Part shown: positions 49,113-59,860 of the stretch, piece by piece
Layout: each line of letters starts with the position of its first letter
Position numbering within the stretch: the first letter of the stretch is position 1
Assembly (NCBI GenBank): GCA_030407315.1
Contig: JALQPE010002004.1
Span: 186,001-250,000, forward strand
From: Asparagopsis taxiformis
Taxonomy: Eukaryota; Rhodophyta; Florideophyceae; Bonnemaisoniales; Bonnemaisoniaceae
Direction of reading: 5' to 3'
DNA length: 64,000 nucleotides
Notes under the pieces: generated by a model
The model's database searches: none
Seen by the model: only the letters and a program-made list of their open reading frames with translations
What the model was told of the DNA's origin: nothing
Translations under genes and position numbers: made by a program

Positions 49113-52100
49113 GATGTTGATGGTCGAGATGGGGCAATTGTGCGAGATGGGATCCCGGGAAATTGGAGGTTGAGATGGTTTTGCAATTAGCAGGAGATGG
49201 AATGCAGGTATAGCAGGGGTTGGTATAAGACTTGGTGCTGGTTGAAGGTTATAAAAGCTGAGGGTGTGAGTCAATCTACGTGTCGGTGGTTGTGAAAAAC
49301 ATGCATTTTATCCCAGTGCATGTATTCAGTGGGTGTATCACGGCTCAATCTTCTTGTCTGAACTTTTTCGTTTATTTATTTGATAAGCATGACAGCACAT
49401 CAATCGTCCAATCACAGATGGTTATTTCGGTGATTTTCAAAATGATTGACATATGATTTTGTCGTTGCTCATGTGTAATGCATCCGCATAGGACGCAACT
49501 TACAGTACCAGCAATGTAAAGGGAATTCAGGAACTGGTTTTGATCCAATCTTAAATCTGTTGTTGTGATCAATAGATTAAGCGATTATCTCGGAAGAAAG
49601 TTTACATTTCTCGGTTTTTAATCTCGAGTGTGCGATTGAGATGCGCGTTTCAGGCAGATGTACATCTCGTTTTGCCGCTAGTGCCTTGTTGCAAATATAC
49701 AAATGCATGGAGGTACGCGAACCACTACGCGTAACATACATATGTGACATTTTATTTGGCGCGAGCACATCTTGGAGGAGCCTCGCGCTGATTCACGTGT
49801 GGCAAATTGGAGCTCAATCGTCATCCCCTAAACGCTATGAGGTGTTGTCTTGGGGACGGTATCCCCCTCCACTGAAAAGGACGGTACTGGGACTGTTGAG
49901 GGGGCGTGGGCAACAGCGCAAATAGCCTTGTCGTGTAGTGAGAATACTAAAGCAGATGTCTCACTTTCACCGTTGCAGTTAGTCATATCAAGTCAGCGTA
50001 GTGCATAGTGGACTTGCAGCGCTGACAAATGTGAAAGGGACGATTTTCGGCGAGAATATGCAGAAACGAGTAACCTGTTTGTGTGTGGGAAAACGTGAAG
50101 AAAGTTGTCGAGGGGGCGTTTTATCTGCGAATAGGTACATCTCGTCGTCATAAATCACTGCAGCAGGTAGCGCACGTTGGATTGTTTCTACATGACATGA
50201 CAGATAAATTGCGCGAGCGAAATATCGGTTGCAACGGCAACGATAGGCGAGGTGCACTTGTAATAATATGTTTTGTATGGAAAGCCACGTGTTATGGGGT
50301 CGAGCCGACTCGGTTCGGTCCAGCGGGACGATGCGGTGGGAGGGTGCTTGCAAAGCATGCATCTATTTTGGGGCGACAGCGGTGATTTCAGAGTGTATCA
50401 AGTTTCTCTTTCGCTACTGGAACGGCATGAAAGAAAGAATAGTAGGATGAGATGTCTCAACGCAATATATGAGCGAGGTCCACATACAGTAGTTGGGCTC
50501 GGCTCTGTATGCAGCCGGCGCAGCTAAAGTAGTCGGCGTTTGAAAGCGTCGACCATTACAGGGTTGAGGCATGGACTAGCGCACGTCTTTGAGGATGGAT
50601 CTGTTGGCAGGAATGGTTTCGAAAGGCTTGGGGAGGATTATGAGATGTCAAGACGGTGAAATGCACTGAATTGGAGCCAAGTAGGCTTGAGGTTCCACAT
50701 GGGTTTGAACATTGGGGAGACGGGGAGATGGTTGGCGGTGCGGAAGGATGAGGACGCTGGAGACGGATTGGACTGACGTGGGATGGGAGTTTGTAATTCA
50801 AACGACGGAAGGCGGATTTGATTTCAAATTTGCGAGCATGAAGACGGTCGGAAGGAGTCGAGCAACAATTCAAGTGGAGAGAAGTTTGCGAGATAAGACG
50901 CATTGTCCACGTAAGTTCCACCTTGATTTCATTGACGAAAGTGCGATTGGAATGAGCTTTGTTTCGTTTGCGCTGCAGCAATGAGCGATGGAATGGTGGA
51001 CACAGTGATAGCGACATGGATATGTAACTGGTCGAGATAATTGTTGGTCGCGGATCATGCATCGCCTTATTATAATTTAGTGCCGTATCGTATAACGGAT
51101 TGGGCGCTGAAATTGTATGAGTTACTGTTGTAACATGCGCTATATACGCAATGGTAGTGGTTTGTCACATTGATGTACATGCCTTGTATGCCGATTTACA
51201 CATGGATGCGTTTATAAATAACAAGTCGGTGCTGCACAACCACTAGCAACAGCGGGTGCCTTTGATGTGACGTCAGCGCTTTGGCGGCCGTTGACAAATA
51301 CGATCCAGCAAAGCTCAGCGCAGTGCAGCTCGGCACTCGCACAGGAATCTTCCAACTCGACACACGGAAGCACTGACAACTATCATATTCGATTCGGATC
51401 TGTGTTGAGAATGACGATGCGTAGCATGTGAAAACGACGAGCAAAGGCAAATGAATTCAAAGGCGACGTACAATGAATGAATCGACGCACACGGTGGTCC
51501 TCCGGACAGACATAACTACCAACAGGCAGTACAAAACAGCACTTGCGAGTATCCGCGACTCGAATGGCGCACACCGGTTACGTTGCGGCACATGAGTTTA
51601 GAGACAGCAAATGGATTTAGATAGTGATACACGCATTTGATTGGAAGAGCTGCCGTTTGTATGTTTTGAAATCATTCCAACTTGCTCGATTCAATTCAAC
51701 TTTGATGTTTACAGCGTGTGAGATGTGAAGCGTGTACGGTGCGACGCAGGGCCTAGTGGCGGAATGCGGCGCGGCGCAGCGCAGCACAACACAACAGAGC
51801 CCATAGATATGATCTGTTGTGCTCATGTCGAAAATGGATGCACTTGTGCAGCAGAGAAAGCAAGCAATGTGTTATTTTGGTCGCTCTGGGACACAGGTAT
51901 GCACCGTTTTTGGCGCAACGATTGTGTGTGTGTGTGTCTTGTGTTGTGCTGCGCTGCGCTGTTTGGTCGTCGTCTTACCTCCTCTCATGTTGGGTTTGAA
52001 ATCAGTGCGCGCTGCATTTGGGAATTTACGGGATAGGATAGAGATAGAAAGGCAGAGCGACTGGTTGAATGAGGTAACACCAACACGAATGGAATCATGG

Positions 52101-52677
52101 TTGAATTGGGAGCAATTTGTTTTGGGAAATTTGCAAAAATGTAACAATTCAACAAGTCGAATAAATTACACCGAGAAATAAACTGAATGGTGGTGCGCAC
52201 ACGTTTAAAATTTTGAAACTTTATGGCGCAGTACTGTCCCAAGCACCAATGAAGATACCGTAAGTTGTCAGCATGTCAGTAACACAAAACGGCGTCAATC
52301 ATCGTCCTGCACCAACACATGTAAGTCAATTACGTGCATAGCAAACCCTACCGGGTCAGTCAATCTGTCAGGCTTCCATAATTGTGCCGCAAAACTAAAT
52401 TTATCCGTTTGCCATTCACGGCGCACCAACCGCAAACCATTCATCCGTCCATCCCTTTCCACCGTTCCAAGTCCATCAACGCAGAGCAAACACGACCAAC
52501 GACCAAAACGTTGTGTTGCAAAAAACTCAACCAAAACGCACAGACTCGCTTTCGTTTCATCTCAGCTCAACTACGCGCTCCGTGCCCCCTCCATATGCAT
52601 CTCAATTCTCCGCCGCCTGCAACAATTCCTGCATTCACATCAACGATCCGCAGCAGGCTTTGCACCTCATACTATTA
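49113..52677. other. 3.5-kb region without clear genes
   Basis: The largest empty stretch of the window. Several frames of 60-170 codons exist on both strands (for example 50556-51062 on the reverse strand), but none has coding character, a recognisable domain or a good start. It includes a (TG)7 run near 51923-51936, GCGCAGCGCAGC-like clusters at 51765-51785 and 51946-51962, and a long C/A-rich leader before zinc-finger gene 2. A non-coding RNA or a strongly spliced gene cannot be excluded. Confidence 0.45.
51923..51936. repeat. (TG)7 microsatellite
   Basis: Dinucleotide run directly next to a TGCGCTGCGCTG cluster in the non-coding region. Confidence 0.6.
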
Positions 52678-53712
52678 ATGCACCACACCTCCCAACCAGT
52701 CCCAGTCCACTGCACAACCGTCACCCACACCACACCACACCGCACCCATGAAGCGTTCCCGTTCCTTCGACTCCGCCTGGCAACTCGCAATCGCCCGTCC
52801 CGTCAAGCGCATCCCCGTCTCCGCCCCGCCCCCGCCACCGACTTTGACGGCATCATCGACAGCGCTATCGCCACCCTGCAGACTGCTACTGTCACAGCCG
52901 CCGCTACCGCCGCTTCCGCCACTCTCCCCGTCCTGCCCAAGCTCACCCTCCCGTACGACGCCCACTCCCCCACAGCGCTCACAACCTCTCAATGTCTCAC
53001 GCCCCAGCTCACGACCTCTGCAAACGCCTTTGAAGATATGTCCGTTCCGCACAAGCAACAACAACAACAACCGCCCTTCGAAAAACTGGCCGCCGAAATC
53101 GATCATATTCTCTCCCCGTTAACGCATGCCTCCGCCGCCCCGCCACAGCACCTCTCCGAACACGACATTTCCGCCATCCTGACCATACCGCCGCTGCCAG
53201 CCAGTGTCGTGCAAAACCGCCCACAATCCTCCGTTCATGCTAAAGGCAAGGCCATGCAGGAGATTCTCAACGCTATCGCCGCACCCACCGCCCCCCCATC
53301 GTTCTCCTCGCGTCGCTCCTCCTCCTCCGCTCCCACCCAATGCCACGTCTGCGGCAAGACATACACAGAGTCCAGCAATCTTTCCAAACACATTCGCACC
53401 GTGCATCTCAAGTTGCGCCCCTTTCGATGCCACCTCTGCTCCTCCAGTTTTGCCGAGAAGAACAAGCTCGGCAAGCATATCCAGTCGGTGCACGAGCATG
53501 CGCGCCCGTATAAATGTGAACTGTGCAGTGCGACCTTTTCGCAGGCCAGTGATAGGAAGCGGCATCGCCTCGTTTTGCATGAGGGTCGTCGACCTTTCAC
53601 CTGCGTCTATTGTGAAAAGGCTTTTGGAAGACGGAGTAGTCTCACGCAGCATTGTTCGCGCGTACACAAGAATGAAAATCCACCAAATGCGCCCGTTCGT
53701 ACTTCGGTGTAA
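52678..53712 (+). CDS. C2H2 zinc-finger protein with four fingers (N-terminus uncertain)
   Basis: 344 residues if read from the in-frame ATG 52678. Four fingers at the C-terminus: CHVCGKTYTESSNLSKH..H, CHLCSSSFAEKNKLGKH..H, CELCSATFSQASDRKRH..H and CVYCEKAFGRRSSLTQH..H, with linkers KLRPFR, EHARPYK and EGRRPFT. Before them are AEIDHILSPLTHASA and DISAILTIPPLPASV, probably short interaction helices. The start is doubtful. ATG 52748 in another frame gives MKRSRSFDSAWQLAIARPV with better coding character, and the coding signal changes frame near 52825-52850 in a run of Cs. A one-base gap there would join the two. The product is likely a nuclear DNA-binding regulator. Confidence 0.78.
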   Translation: MHHTSQPVPVHCTTVTHTTPHRTHEAFPFLRLRLATRNRPSRQAHPRLRPAPATDFDGIIDSAIATLQTATVTAAATAASATLPVLPKLTLPYDAHSPTALTTSQCLTPQLTTSANAFEDMSVPHKQQQQQPPFEKLAAEIDHILSPLTHASAAPPQHLSEHDISAILTIPPLPASVVQNRPQSSVHAKGKAMQEILNAIAAPTAPPSFSSRRSSSSAPTQCHVCGKTYTESSNLSKHIRTVHLKLRPFRCHLCSSSFAEKNKLGKHIQSVHEHARPYKCELCSATFSQASDRKRHRLVLHEGRRPFTCVYCEKAFGRRSSLTQHCSRVHKNENPPNAPVRTSV

Positions 53713-54361
53713 CGCGCAGCCATTATGTCGACAAATGAACAAACAATCCTACCAGTAACTGTGTTGCAATCTTCACCACATGTTGAGCAGAAATGCGGCG
53801 TGATGAATAACTGAAATGATCTGCTGCGCTGCGCCGGTTGACAACGAACGGCCAGGCTGTATGCACGATCGATGTCAACAAACTTTGCAATCCAATCAAG
53901 TATTATGAGGTGAGAAGAGCAGTTGAGAGCGCACGCATGTTTGCGCATACGTTGCACCTCTCTGTGATGGGCACAGGTAGTGTCTCTTCTCCGTCCGTGT
54001 ACACCTATATTAGAAATGTCATGATAGTGATCCACGCATTAAATGAATGGACACTTTTGTTACAAAACGTTGAACAACTATATGGGCGAGCGCATTGCAC
54101 GGCTCAAGATAAAATTTCTTTAGTCACAAGGTATGTATGTAATATTCAAAGGCATTTGCTTCACAGCAGCAGCATGCCACCAGAGAGCATTGACTGCACT
54201 GGGCAGCGACGATATGTTTCGACACAGTTAGTTTGACCAAATTACGAGGTTGTGGCAAGTCAGAGTCAAGCGCACGCATGCGACAATAAAAAGCGACGGT
54301 TGGGTCGGGGGCGGACACAAGCTAGAGGCATGCACTGCGAAATGCGCAGCAAGCCAGTGAA
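53713..54361. other. intergenic region between two zinc-finger genes
   Basis: About 650 bases between the convergent genes. It contains GCTGCGCTGCGCCGG at 53823-53837. No gene or RNA was recognised. Confidence 0.45.
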
Positions 54362-55549
54362 TCATTGATGCAGGCGTGCTCGTTTCTTGGGCGAGAATGA
54401 GTTGCGATGCGGCTTGTCTGCGGCGACGTTGATCGTAGAGAGTTGAGCTTCGTCATCGCTGTCATTCTTTTTCGCATAACGCAACGTCCTGACAGGCGGT
54501 ACAGAACGTTCCGTTGCACTTCTTGTGGGCGTTTTTTTGACGATTTTGGCGTCAAACTGATGACGCGTCTTCATATGATGTGATTGCGAGGAGCGCCACT
54601 TGAACTTTTGCGGACAGCCAGGATGCTTGCACGGATAGGGCATCTCGTTGGTGTGACGACGATAGTGCACGGTGAGATTGTACCTCCTGTCAAACGTTTT
54701 ACCGCATCCGGGATAGGTGCACGTGTGTTCGCGGGCTGCCGAGGCGCTGCTTGAATTTTGGTTGTCAGGAGAGGACGGTGTTGGGAAAGGGTGTGTTGTC
54801 GGGGTTGCAGGTGTTGTTGGTGTAACAGGAGACGGTTCGGCGCGGTATGCGGGATGGTCGCGCGGGACGTGATGCTGTTGTTGTTGTTGCGGATGGTGTT
54901 GTTGATGTGAGAGTGCAAGTGGTATGGGCTGCGTGTGATGCAAGGGGTGTGAATTTTGCGCATGGTGATTGCTTTGTTGTGATGGAAGCATGTGTTGTTG
55001 TTGTTGCTGCGGATGGCGATGGTGTTGCTGGTGTTGCTGCTGCTGTGGCGGCAACGTAAAGTGCGGCTGAGTGGGCAGTGAACGACGGGGCTGTTGTGAA
55101 TGGTGTTGTTGTTGTTGTTGCTGCTGCTGCTGCGACTGGGGACGAACGCGAAGCGGTTTTTGCTGCTGAGAAACGGGCACAAACGGCAATGGATTTGCAT
55201 TTGACAGAGGATGAGGCTGAAGATTTGCAGGAAGCGAATGATGGGGCTGATGAATTGGCTGCATAGGATCTGGTTTGAAATGGTCGTGCATAGCGAGGAG
55301 GGCTTCATCTCTCGGCGGGGGAGCGTAAGCGCCCATAGCATGGAGGGTGCGTGCGGCGGCGGTAGCCTCAAGCGGAGCGGGATCGGGGGGAATGGAAAGG
55401 CCAGTGTAGATGATCATGACAAAGTTGGAGGTATCTGTCGGGGGCGCAGGGGATGGATGGGGCGTGGGGACGATCGGGAGCATCTTGGGGGCGGCGACGC
55501 AGAAGGAACGCCATGTAGATTCGCGGTCAAAGGAGGGCGGACGGTCCAT
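54362..55549 (-). CDS. Q/H-rich C2H2 zinc-finger protein with two fingers
   Basis: 395 residues from ATG 55549 (gacATGG context, MDRPPSFDRESTWRSF); an earlier in-frame ATG at 55708 would add 53 Ser/Pro/Arg-rich residues. The middle (about 130-270) consists of Gln and His runs coded by CAG/CAA/CAC. Two C2H2 fingers of the longer TFIIIA/GLI-like spacing follow: CTYPGCGKTFDRRYNLTVHYRRH and CKHPGCPQKFKWRSSQSHHMKTRH. The tail is basic with SPKKRARLHQ, a likely nuclear localisation signal. A DNA-binding regulator is inferred. Strong Gln coding makes several open frames on both strands that are only shadows. Confidence 0.82.
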   Translation of the reverse strand: MDRPPSFDRESTWRSFCVAAPKMLPIVPTPHPSPAPPTDTSNFVMIIYTGLSIPPDPAPLEATAAARTLHAMGAYAPPPRDEALLAMHDHFKPDPMQPIHQPHHSLPANLQPHPLSNANPLPFVPVSQQQKPLRVRPQSQQQQQQQQQHHSQQPRRSLPTQPHFTLPPQQQQHQQHHRHPQQQQQHMLPSQQSNHHAQNSHPLHHTQPIPLALSHQQHHPQQQQQHHVPRDHPAYRAEPSPVTPTTPATPTTHPFPTPSSPDNQNSSSASAAREHTCTYPGCGKTFDRRYNLTVHYRRHTNEMPYPCKHPGCPQKFKWRSSQSHHMKTRHQFDAKIVKKTPTRSATERSVPPVRTLRYAKKNDSDDEAQLSTINVAADKPHRNSFSPKKRARLHQ

Positions 55550-56800
55550 GTCTGACGGGATGGGTTCGGGGTGGACGGACAGCGGTTGTGGTTTAGAGGA
55601 TGAAGATGGGAGCTGACAGGACGGGCGCGACCGTTGCGGAAAGCGTCGATGGCGTGTACGCGGGGTACACAGTGCAAGCGAATGCGGATGGGGGACGACA
55701 ATTTGCATTGGAGTCAGTTGCGGACGCGCATGGGCGACATGTTGGGCTGGGATGCGAATGGTGGCAGTGGCTGTGTTTGCTGTTGTGCGCGTTTTGGTGA
55801 CGGCATTAGATGGCAGATGCGGCAGCGCATAGCAATGGATTGTGTGCGCAGAACAGAACAGGAGCAGAACAGAGCAGGGCAGAGCAGAGCAGGACTAGGC
55901 TGGGCAAGTGCGCGTACACTGCTGTACGTGGAGCGACACTGTACGGATGAAATTGTACGGGTTTTGTACGCGATGGTTGCGTCCAATGGGCGCGTAGTGT
56001 GCGAGTGGCAGCTGCTGCGCTGTGCTGTGTTGCGCTGCGTTTGCTTACCGAGACGAGCGGTGTGCGCGTACAGTCGACGGCTATGATCGAATGATTGGGT
56101 GTAGCGACGCAGAGTTGAAATTTTTTAAAAAAACAGCAGTGCTATGGAGTCAGTCACGGATGCACAGCGGTCCTTTGACAGTGCAAACTGGCTGCTGCTG
56201 TCGAAGCCAATGCAACCGACAGCGCTTCGAGCACGATAGAAATGCAGCGTTGGCTTGGTCTCCCGTGACGCATGACGTTACACGCGCACAAATACGCGTG
56301 AGCCAAAATGCACACCACTAATGGATCTGGAATCCAATGGCATCCACGCTACCGACAGTGCGCGGTACAAAAAAACAGCACCGCCCCGCCCCCGCCCCGC
56401 CCCGCCCCGCCCCGTCCTGCCCCGCGCTATTGCCTTCCACGATCAACCCTACACTACGCCAATTTGTACTGCCAGCACAGCAGCGATCTCTGGTGGCCTT
56501 ATTTGTGACTGCCAGGCGGCACCATACCTGCCAATCTACCCCGCCCAACTCATCCGCTCACGTACAGTCTTGCGTACACTATCCGCTCCGTCGCGCATCC
56601 ATAATACACCACACCTCTCCTACACTCGGGCCATCCAACTCTTCCCCGATACATATCGCATCATACCGACACGTCCTACACTCTTCCGCTCATTACACTC
56701 TCATCCAATCTCCGACGCTTTCGTCGATCCCGACCGCTCCCAACCCACACACCTCTCACCCGCCAGTCCATCCATCTCCCATCCCATTCATCCGGCGACC
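55550..56800. other. intergenic region before SAP-TSEN2
   Basis: About 1.25 kb. It contains imperfect AGCAG/AGAGC repeats at 55855-55895, a GCTGCTGCGCTGTGCTG cluster at 56011-56040, and a tandem CCGCCCCGCC block at 56381-56425. An open frame in phase with SAP-TSEN2 begins at ATG 56321, but its composition is that of a leader. Confidence 0.45.
56381..56425. repeat. tandem CCGCCCCGCC repeat
   Basis: Five-base CCGCC/CCCGC units repeated about eight times, about 400 bases before the SAP-TSEN2 ATG. It resembles a GC-box array. Confidence 0.6.
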
Positions 56801-57694
56801 ATGCCCGCGCACCTCCAATCGCTCACCCTCAACGCTCTGCGTGTCGAACTCCGTCGACGCGATCTCGACACCACCGGCACCCGTCGCATTCTACAAGCTC
56901 GTCTCCAAAACGCGCTCCCCACAGCCCCGCTCTCCGTTCCGTCGACATTTGATCCGTCGCGCACACATGTCGTCCCGCCGCCGTCGCCGCCCGACAGGCC
57001 CAAAGCCCTCCTACTGGCCGGTAGCATCATTGTGCTCGGCCCCCACATAGACCAATTGCGCGCAGCAGCTCCCATCGGTAAGGGCAATCTCTCGCGTTCC
57101 CAACCAACCTATGCCAATCCGCACCAACCAACGCACGGCCGCGCCGCTCGCCAACTGGCCGAGCTTGAACGCGACGCTCAATCCAGTCGTCAAAACGTGG
57201 AACATCTCCAATTGATGCCAGTCGAGGCATTCCACGCCGCTTATATCGCCAATCACCTCCTCTTGTATCGCGTGTCCGACACCCGTCTCTCGTCGCCCCT
57301 CTCCTCCGACCATGTCTGGCGTCACTTTTGCGCCCTCGACCCCCACTTTCCCCCCCGATTTGCAGCCTATGCTCGCTACGTCGCCGCTGGTTGGCTCCCG
57401 CGCTCCGGACTCAAATACGGCGTGGACTGGGTTCTTTATCCCTCCTCGGTTGCCAAACGACATATGCACTCGCCGTACTGCGTCGTCCTTTGTTTTCAAT
57501 CCGCCGCGCGTGTCGAGCGCGAGTGGATCGTCTTGCAGAATCGTCTCAGATTGGTGAAGAATGTCGCTAAAACACTCATTGTTGCCGATGTCTCGTGTGT
57601 AGATCATGATGTCAATTCGACTGTGCTGTCGTTTCGTGATGCGCTCAAGGCATTTTCCGTGCGCGAACTTACCATTGATCGTTGGCTGCCATAG
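56801..57694 (+). CDS. SEN2: tRNA-splicing endonuclease catalytic subunit (TSEN2-like) with an N-terminal SAP motif
   Basis: 297 residues from ATG 56801 (MPAHLQSLTLNALRVELRR); an in-frame ATG at 56321 would add 160 leader-like residues. Residues 1-38 form a SAP helix-extension-helix (LTLNALRVELRRRDLDTTG, RRILQARLQ), a DNA/RNA-binding motif. The C-terminal third is the endonuclease fold: YARYVAAGWLPRSGLKYG, VDWVLYPSS, RHMHSPYCVVL and KNVAKTLIVADV. The catalytic triad is visible as Tyr213, His223 and Lys257. Together with TSEN34 this subunit cuts introns from pre-tRNA in the nucleus or at mitochondria. The SAP addition is not part of the SEN2 proteins I know and may help hold unusual substrates. 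Confidence 0.88.
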   Translation: MPAHLQSLTLNALRVELRRRDLDTTGTRRILQARLQNALPTAPLSVPSTFDPSRTHVVPPPSPPDRPKALLLAGSIIVLGPHIDQLRAAAPIGKGNLSRSQPTYANPHQPTHGRAARQLAELERDAQSSRQNVEHLQLMPVEAFHAAYIANHLLLYRVSDTRLSSPLSSDHVWRHFCALDPHFPPRFAAYARYVAAGWLPRSGLKYGVDWVLYPSSVAKRHMHSPYCVVLCFQSAARVEREWIVLQNRLRLVKNVAKTLIVADVSCVDHDVNSTVLSFRDALKAFSVRELTIDRWLP

Positions 57695-57880
57695 TTGTGC
57701 TATGGAATGTCGTCCCTTTGCTTACCGTGCACACCTTGCACATGGTTTACGCCGCGAGTAGTCCAAAACGCTGATGGCATCTCCTCATGCTCCTCACGTG
57801 GCGCCTTGCGACCTTGTACTATATTACATCACACCATGTATAGCATTAACATGCACAACTAAACTTTATGTAAATTATCG

Positions 57881-59860
57881 CTACGGTGGTGGCACCGGAC
57901 TTCTACACAATGCACATTCCAGTCTCACCTCGAGCCATCTTTCGAGACACGAAGCGTGGAAAAAGTGACCACACGGCGTCACCATACGTTCTCGAGAATG
58001 GATTGCGACACTTTCCATACAAATACAACACTCTCGTCGTGGTTCACAGGAGTTGTTCACAAGCGGCCGACTCTCACTACCTGATTCTGCTCCACCTTGC
58101 GACTCGATATCACCCACTTCCTCATCTTCCAGAGTGATTGGACGATAGTAGTCATACTTTTCAGGCAAGAACGCCTTGGGTATAAACCATCGTGGACCAA
58201 ACTTGTGTTGCGACAACAGGATGCCTGCCTGTGACAGCAGCCATACAACTAGCGCGATAGCAGAAGTAGGCTGTGGTTGGATATGCAGAAAATTATTCGG
58301 ACAGCCCCAAAAGTACAGTGGGATTGCTAGTCGAGTGACGCTCGTGCCCAAGATATACAACGGAAGCAAAGGGCGTCGGTGGTCCTCGACAACATTCAGG
58401 ATCACCTGTGGCACCCAGAACGAATAGAGTACGAACAAGAAGAAGCGCAGATGGTTTTGCATCTGGTACAGCAAAAAGATTCCAAAAAGCAATGACAGAT
58501 AGAAGCGCGAGTATAGCATGGACAGCTCGCGCCGCATCGCTTCCCAGCCCTCAGAGAATCCACTGGGTCGTCTTGCTTTCCATATCAACAACATCCAGCG
58601 CATAAGGAATATAGAAAAGCAAATAAACTTGAAGAAGGCTGCAGTCGCAAACGCATTGAACAGTGTCTGCACCGCAATACCCAACGTTAAATGACCAAGG
58701 CAAAGATATGAATCGGCAACAGCTTGTAATCCCACCGTCAACAGTGAAACGCGGCGTGCGCCTGCCTGCGTTGACGTCATTTCCATTTGGCGTATCAACA
58801 CAATTACCTGTGCAAACGCCACGACCGTAACCAACAACGTATAGTTAATTGCTTTGCCAAACAAGGTTTCGGTGTCCAGAGTCGAAATAACCATTGAGAT
58901 ACGTGTCTCGCAGGCATCAGATTCAAACACTCCCTTCATCTCCACCAACTCTGCCTGCCCGTTTCCACTAGAACCCAGCACTGAATCACTATTAACATTC
59001 TTGCTGATATAGGCTGGATCTGTGAGAGCACCAGTTGCCCTGGCGGCAGACATCCTCGCGCTATTCAACACCGACGATCCCGAAGCACTAGCGACCAACT
59101 GAGCAGGGTTTGCACCAACGGGTGGTGCATTGCTGAATGGATTAGTGTATTCAACGGGGCGCGGCATCTGATCAGTGTACAAACCGGGAGTAATCGTAAA
59201 GGTTGCCGAGAAAGGACATTGAGCTGCCACACCAGCGCCACCAGTAGCAGGACGCTGCGTTCTAAAGTGCTTTCGGTGCTTTGTAAAGACTGGGGTGAGT
59301 GCTTCCACAAAACTCCCCTCGGTCATGTTGCGACCCTTTGGCGAAGAAAAGTCTGCAGGATCGTGAGTAGCCTTGAACGCATGGTACAATTTCTGTAAAG
59401 CGCTACCAATATCCTCAAACAACACGTCTCCAACGACTACCATTTTACCAGCGCTCCATTCATAGACACCGATAAGTCTGAGCGGAACATCTCTCGGGGA
59501 ACGGTACGCGCCGTCACGGAGCAGCAGTTCTCCAAAGACGACATTAACAGCGGGGCCGAGTTTGGACTCGTGATTTTCCACGGTGAGCAACGCAAAGCCG
59601 GAATGCTTTCGAAAAGCGAATCGGTGTGCGGCGTCGGATCGGAGTGCGCGCGAGCCGGTCTGAACGTCGGAGGCGTTACGATTGTTCGGGGGCGGGATTT
59701 TGGCAAAGGGCGGACGCGAATCAGCAGGGACTGACCAGGTGCCGTCGTAAAGACGGCGCAAATTTCGCGGGTATTGTGTGCCGTTATTGGGCAATGTGTC
59801 GGAATTTGCACCCGTTGCCAACGGGAGCAACAGCAGAAGCAGGACGCCCGTCGGCCACAT
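57881..59860 (-). CDS. membrane RING-H2 ubiquitin ligase, TUL1/DSC1-like
   Basis: 659 residues from ATG 59860, which opens a signal peptide (MWPTGVLLLLLLPLATGANS). A long lumenal part follows, with a degenerate Cys-poor region and AQCPFSATFTITPGLY, then about seven membrane helices between about 340 and 580 (INYTLLVTVVAFAQVIVLI, FICFSIFLMRWMLLIW, FYLSLLFGIFLLYQM and others). The C-terminus is a RING-H2: CCICMESVAIHSRERMVTPCGHFF, HASCLERWL and CALCRSPVPPP. Yeast Tul1 and plant FLY1/FLY2 share this arrangement of signal, lumenal domain, membrane bundle and final RING. They mark membrane proteins in the Golgi or endosome for turnover. RGP1, a Golgi exchange-factor subunit, is the divergent neighbour. 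Confidence 0.88.
   Translation of the reverse strand: MWPTGVLLLLLLPLATGANSDTLPNNGTQYPRNLRRLYDGTWSVPADSRPPFAKIPPPNNRNASDVQTGSRALRSDAAHRFAFRKHSGFALLTVENHESKLGPAVNVVFGELLLRDGAYRSPRDVPLRLIGVYEWSAGKMVVVGDVLFEDIGSALQKLYHAFKATHDPADFSSPKGRNMTEGSFVEALTPVFTKHRKHFRTQRPATGGAGVAAQCPFSATFTITPGLYTDQMPRPVEYTNPFSNAPPVGANPAQLVASASGSSVLNSARMSAARATGALTDPAYISKNVNSDSVLGSSGNGQAELVEMKGVFESDACETRISMVISTLDTETLFGKAINYTLLVTVVAFAQVIVLIRQMEMTSTQAGARRVSLLTVGLQAVADSYLCLGHLTLGIAVQTLFNAFATAAFFKFICFSIFLMRWMLLIWKARRPSGFSEGWEAMRRELSMLYSRFYLSLLFGIFLLYQMQNHLRFFLFVLYSFWVPQVILNVVEDHRRPLLPLYILGTSVTRLAIPLYFWGCPNNFLHIQPQPTSAIALVVWLLSQAGILLSQHKFGPRWFIPKAFLPEKYDYYRPITLEDEEVGDIESQGGAESGSESRPLVNNSCEPRRECCICMESVAIHSRERMVTPCGHFFHASCLERWLEVRLECALCRSPVPPP

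Noticed and set aside
50556..51062. 168-codon frame on the reverse strand (MHDPRPTIISTSYIS)
   Set aside because: Has an ATG, but the Ser/Pro/His/Arg composition fits a pyrimidine-rich leader; no domain. Kept only as part of the empty region.
54571..55371. 266-codon Asn/Arg/Ile-rich frame on the reverse strand
   Set aside because: Frame-shifted reading of the CAG/CAA repeat in zinc-finger gene 3.
56321..56800. 160-residue in-frame extension of SAP-TSEN2
   Set aside because: Spans the GC-box repeat and a C/T-rich leader; the SAP motif begins exactly at ATG 56801.
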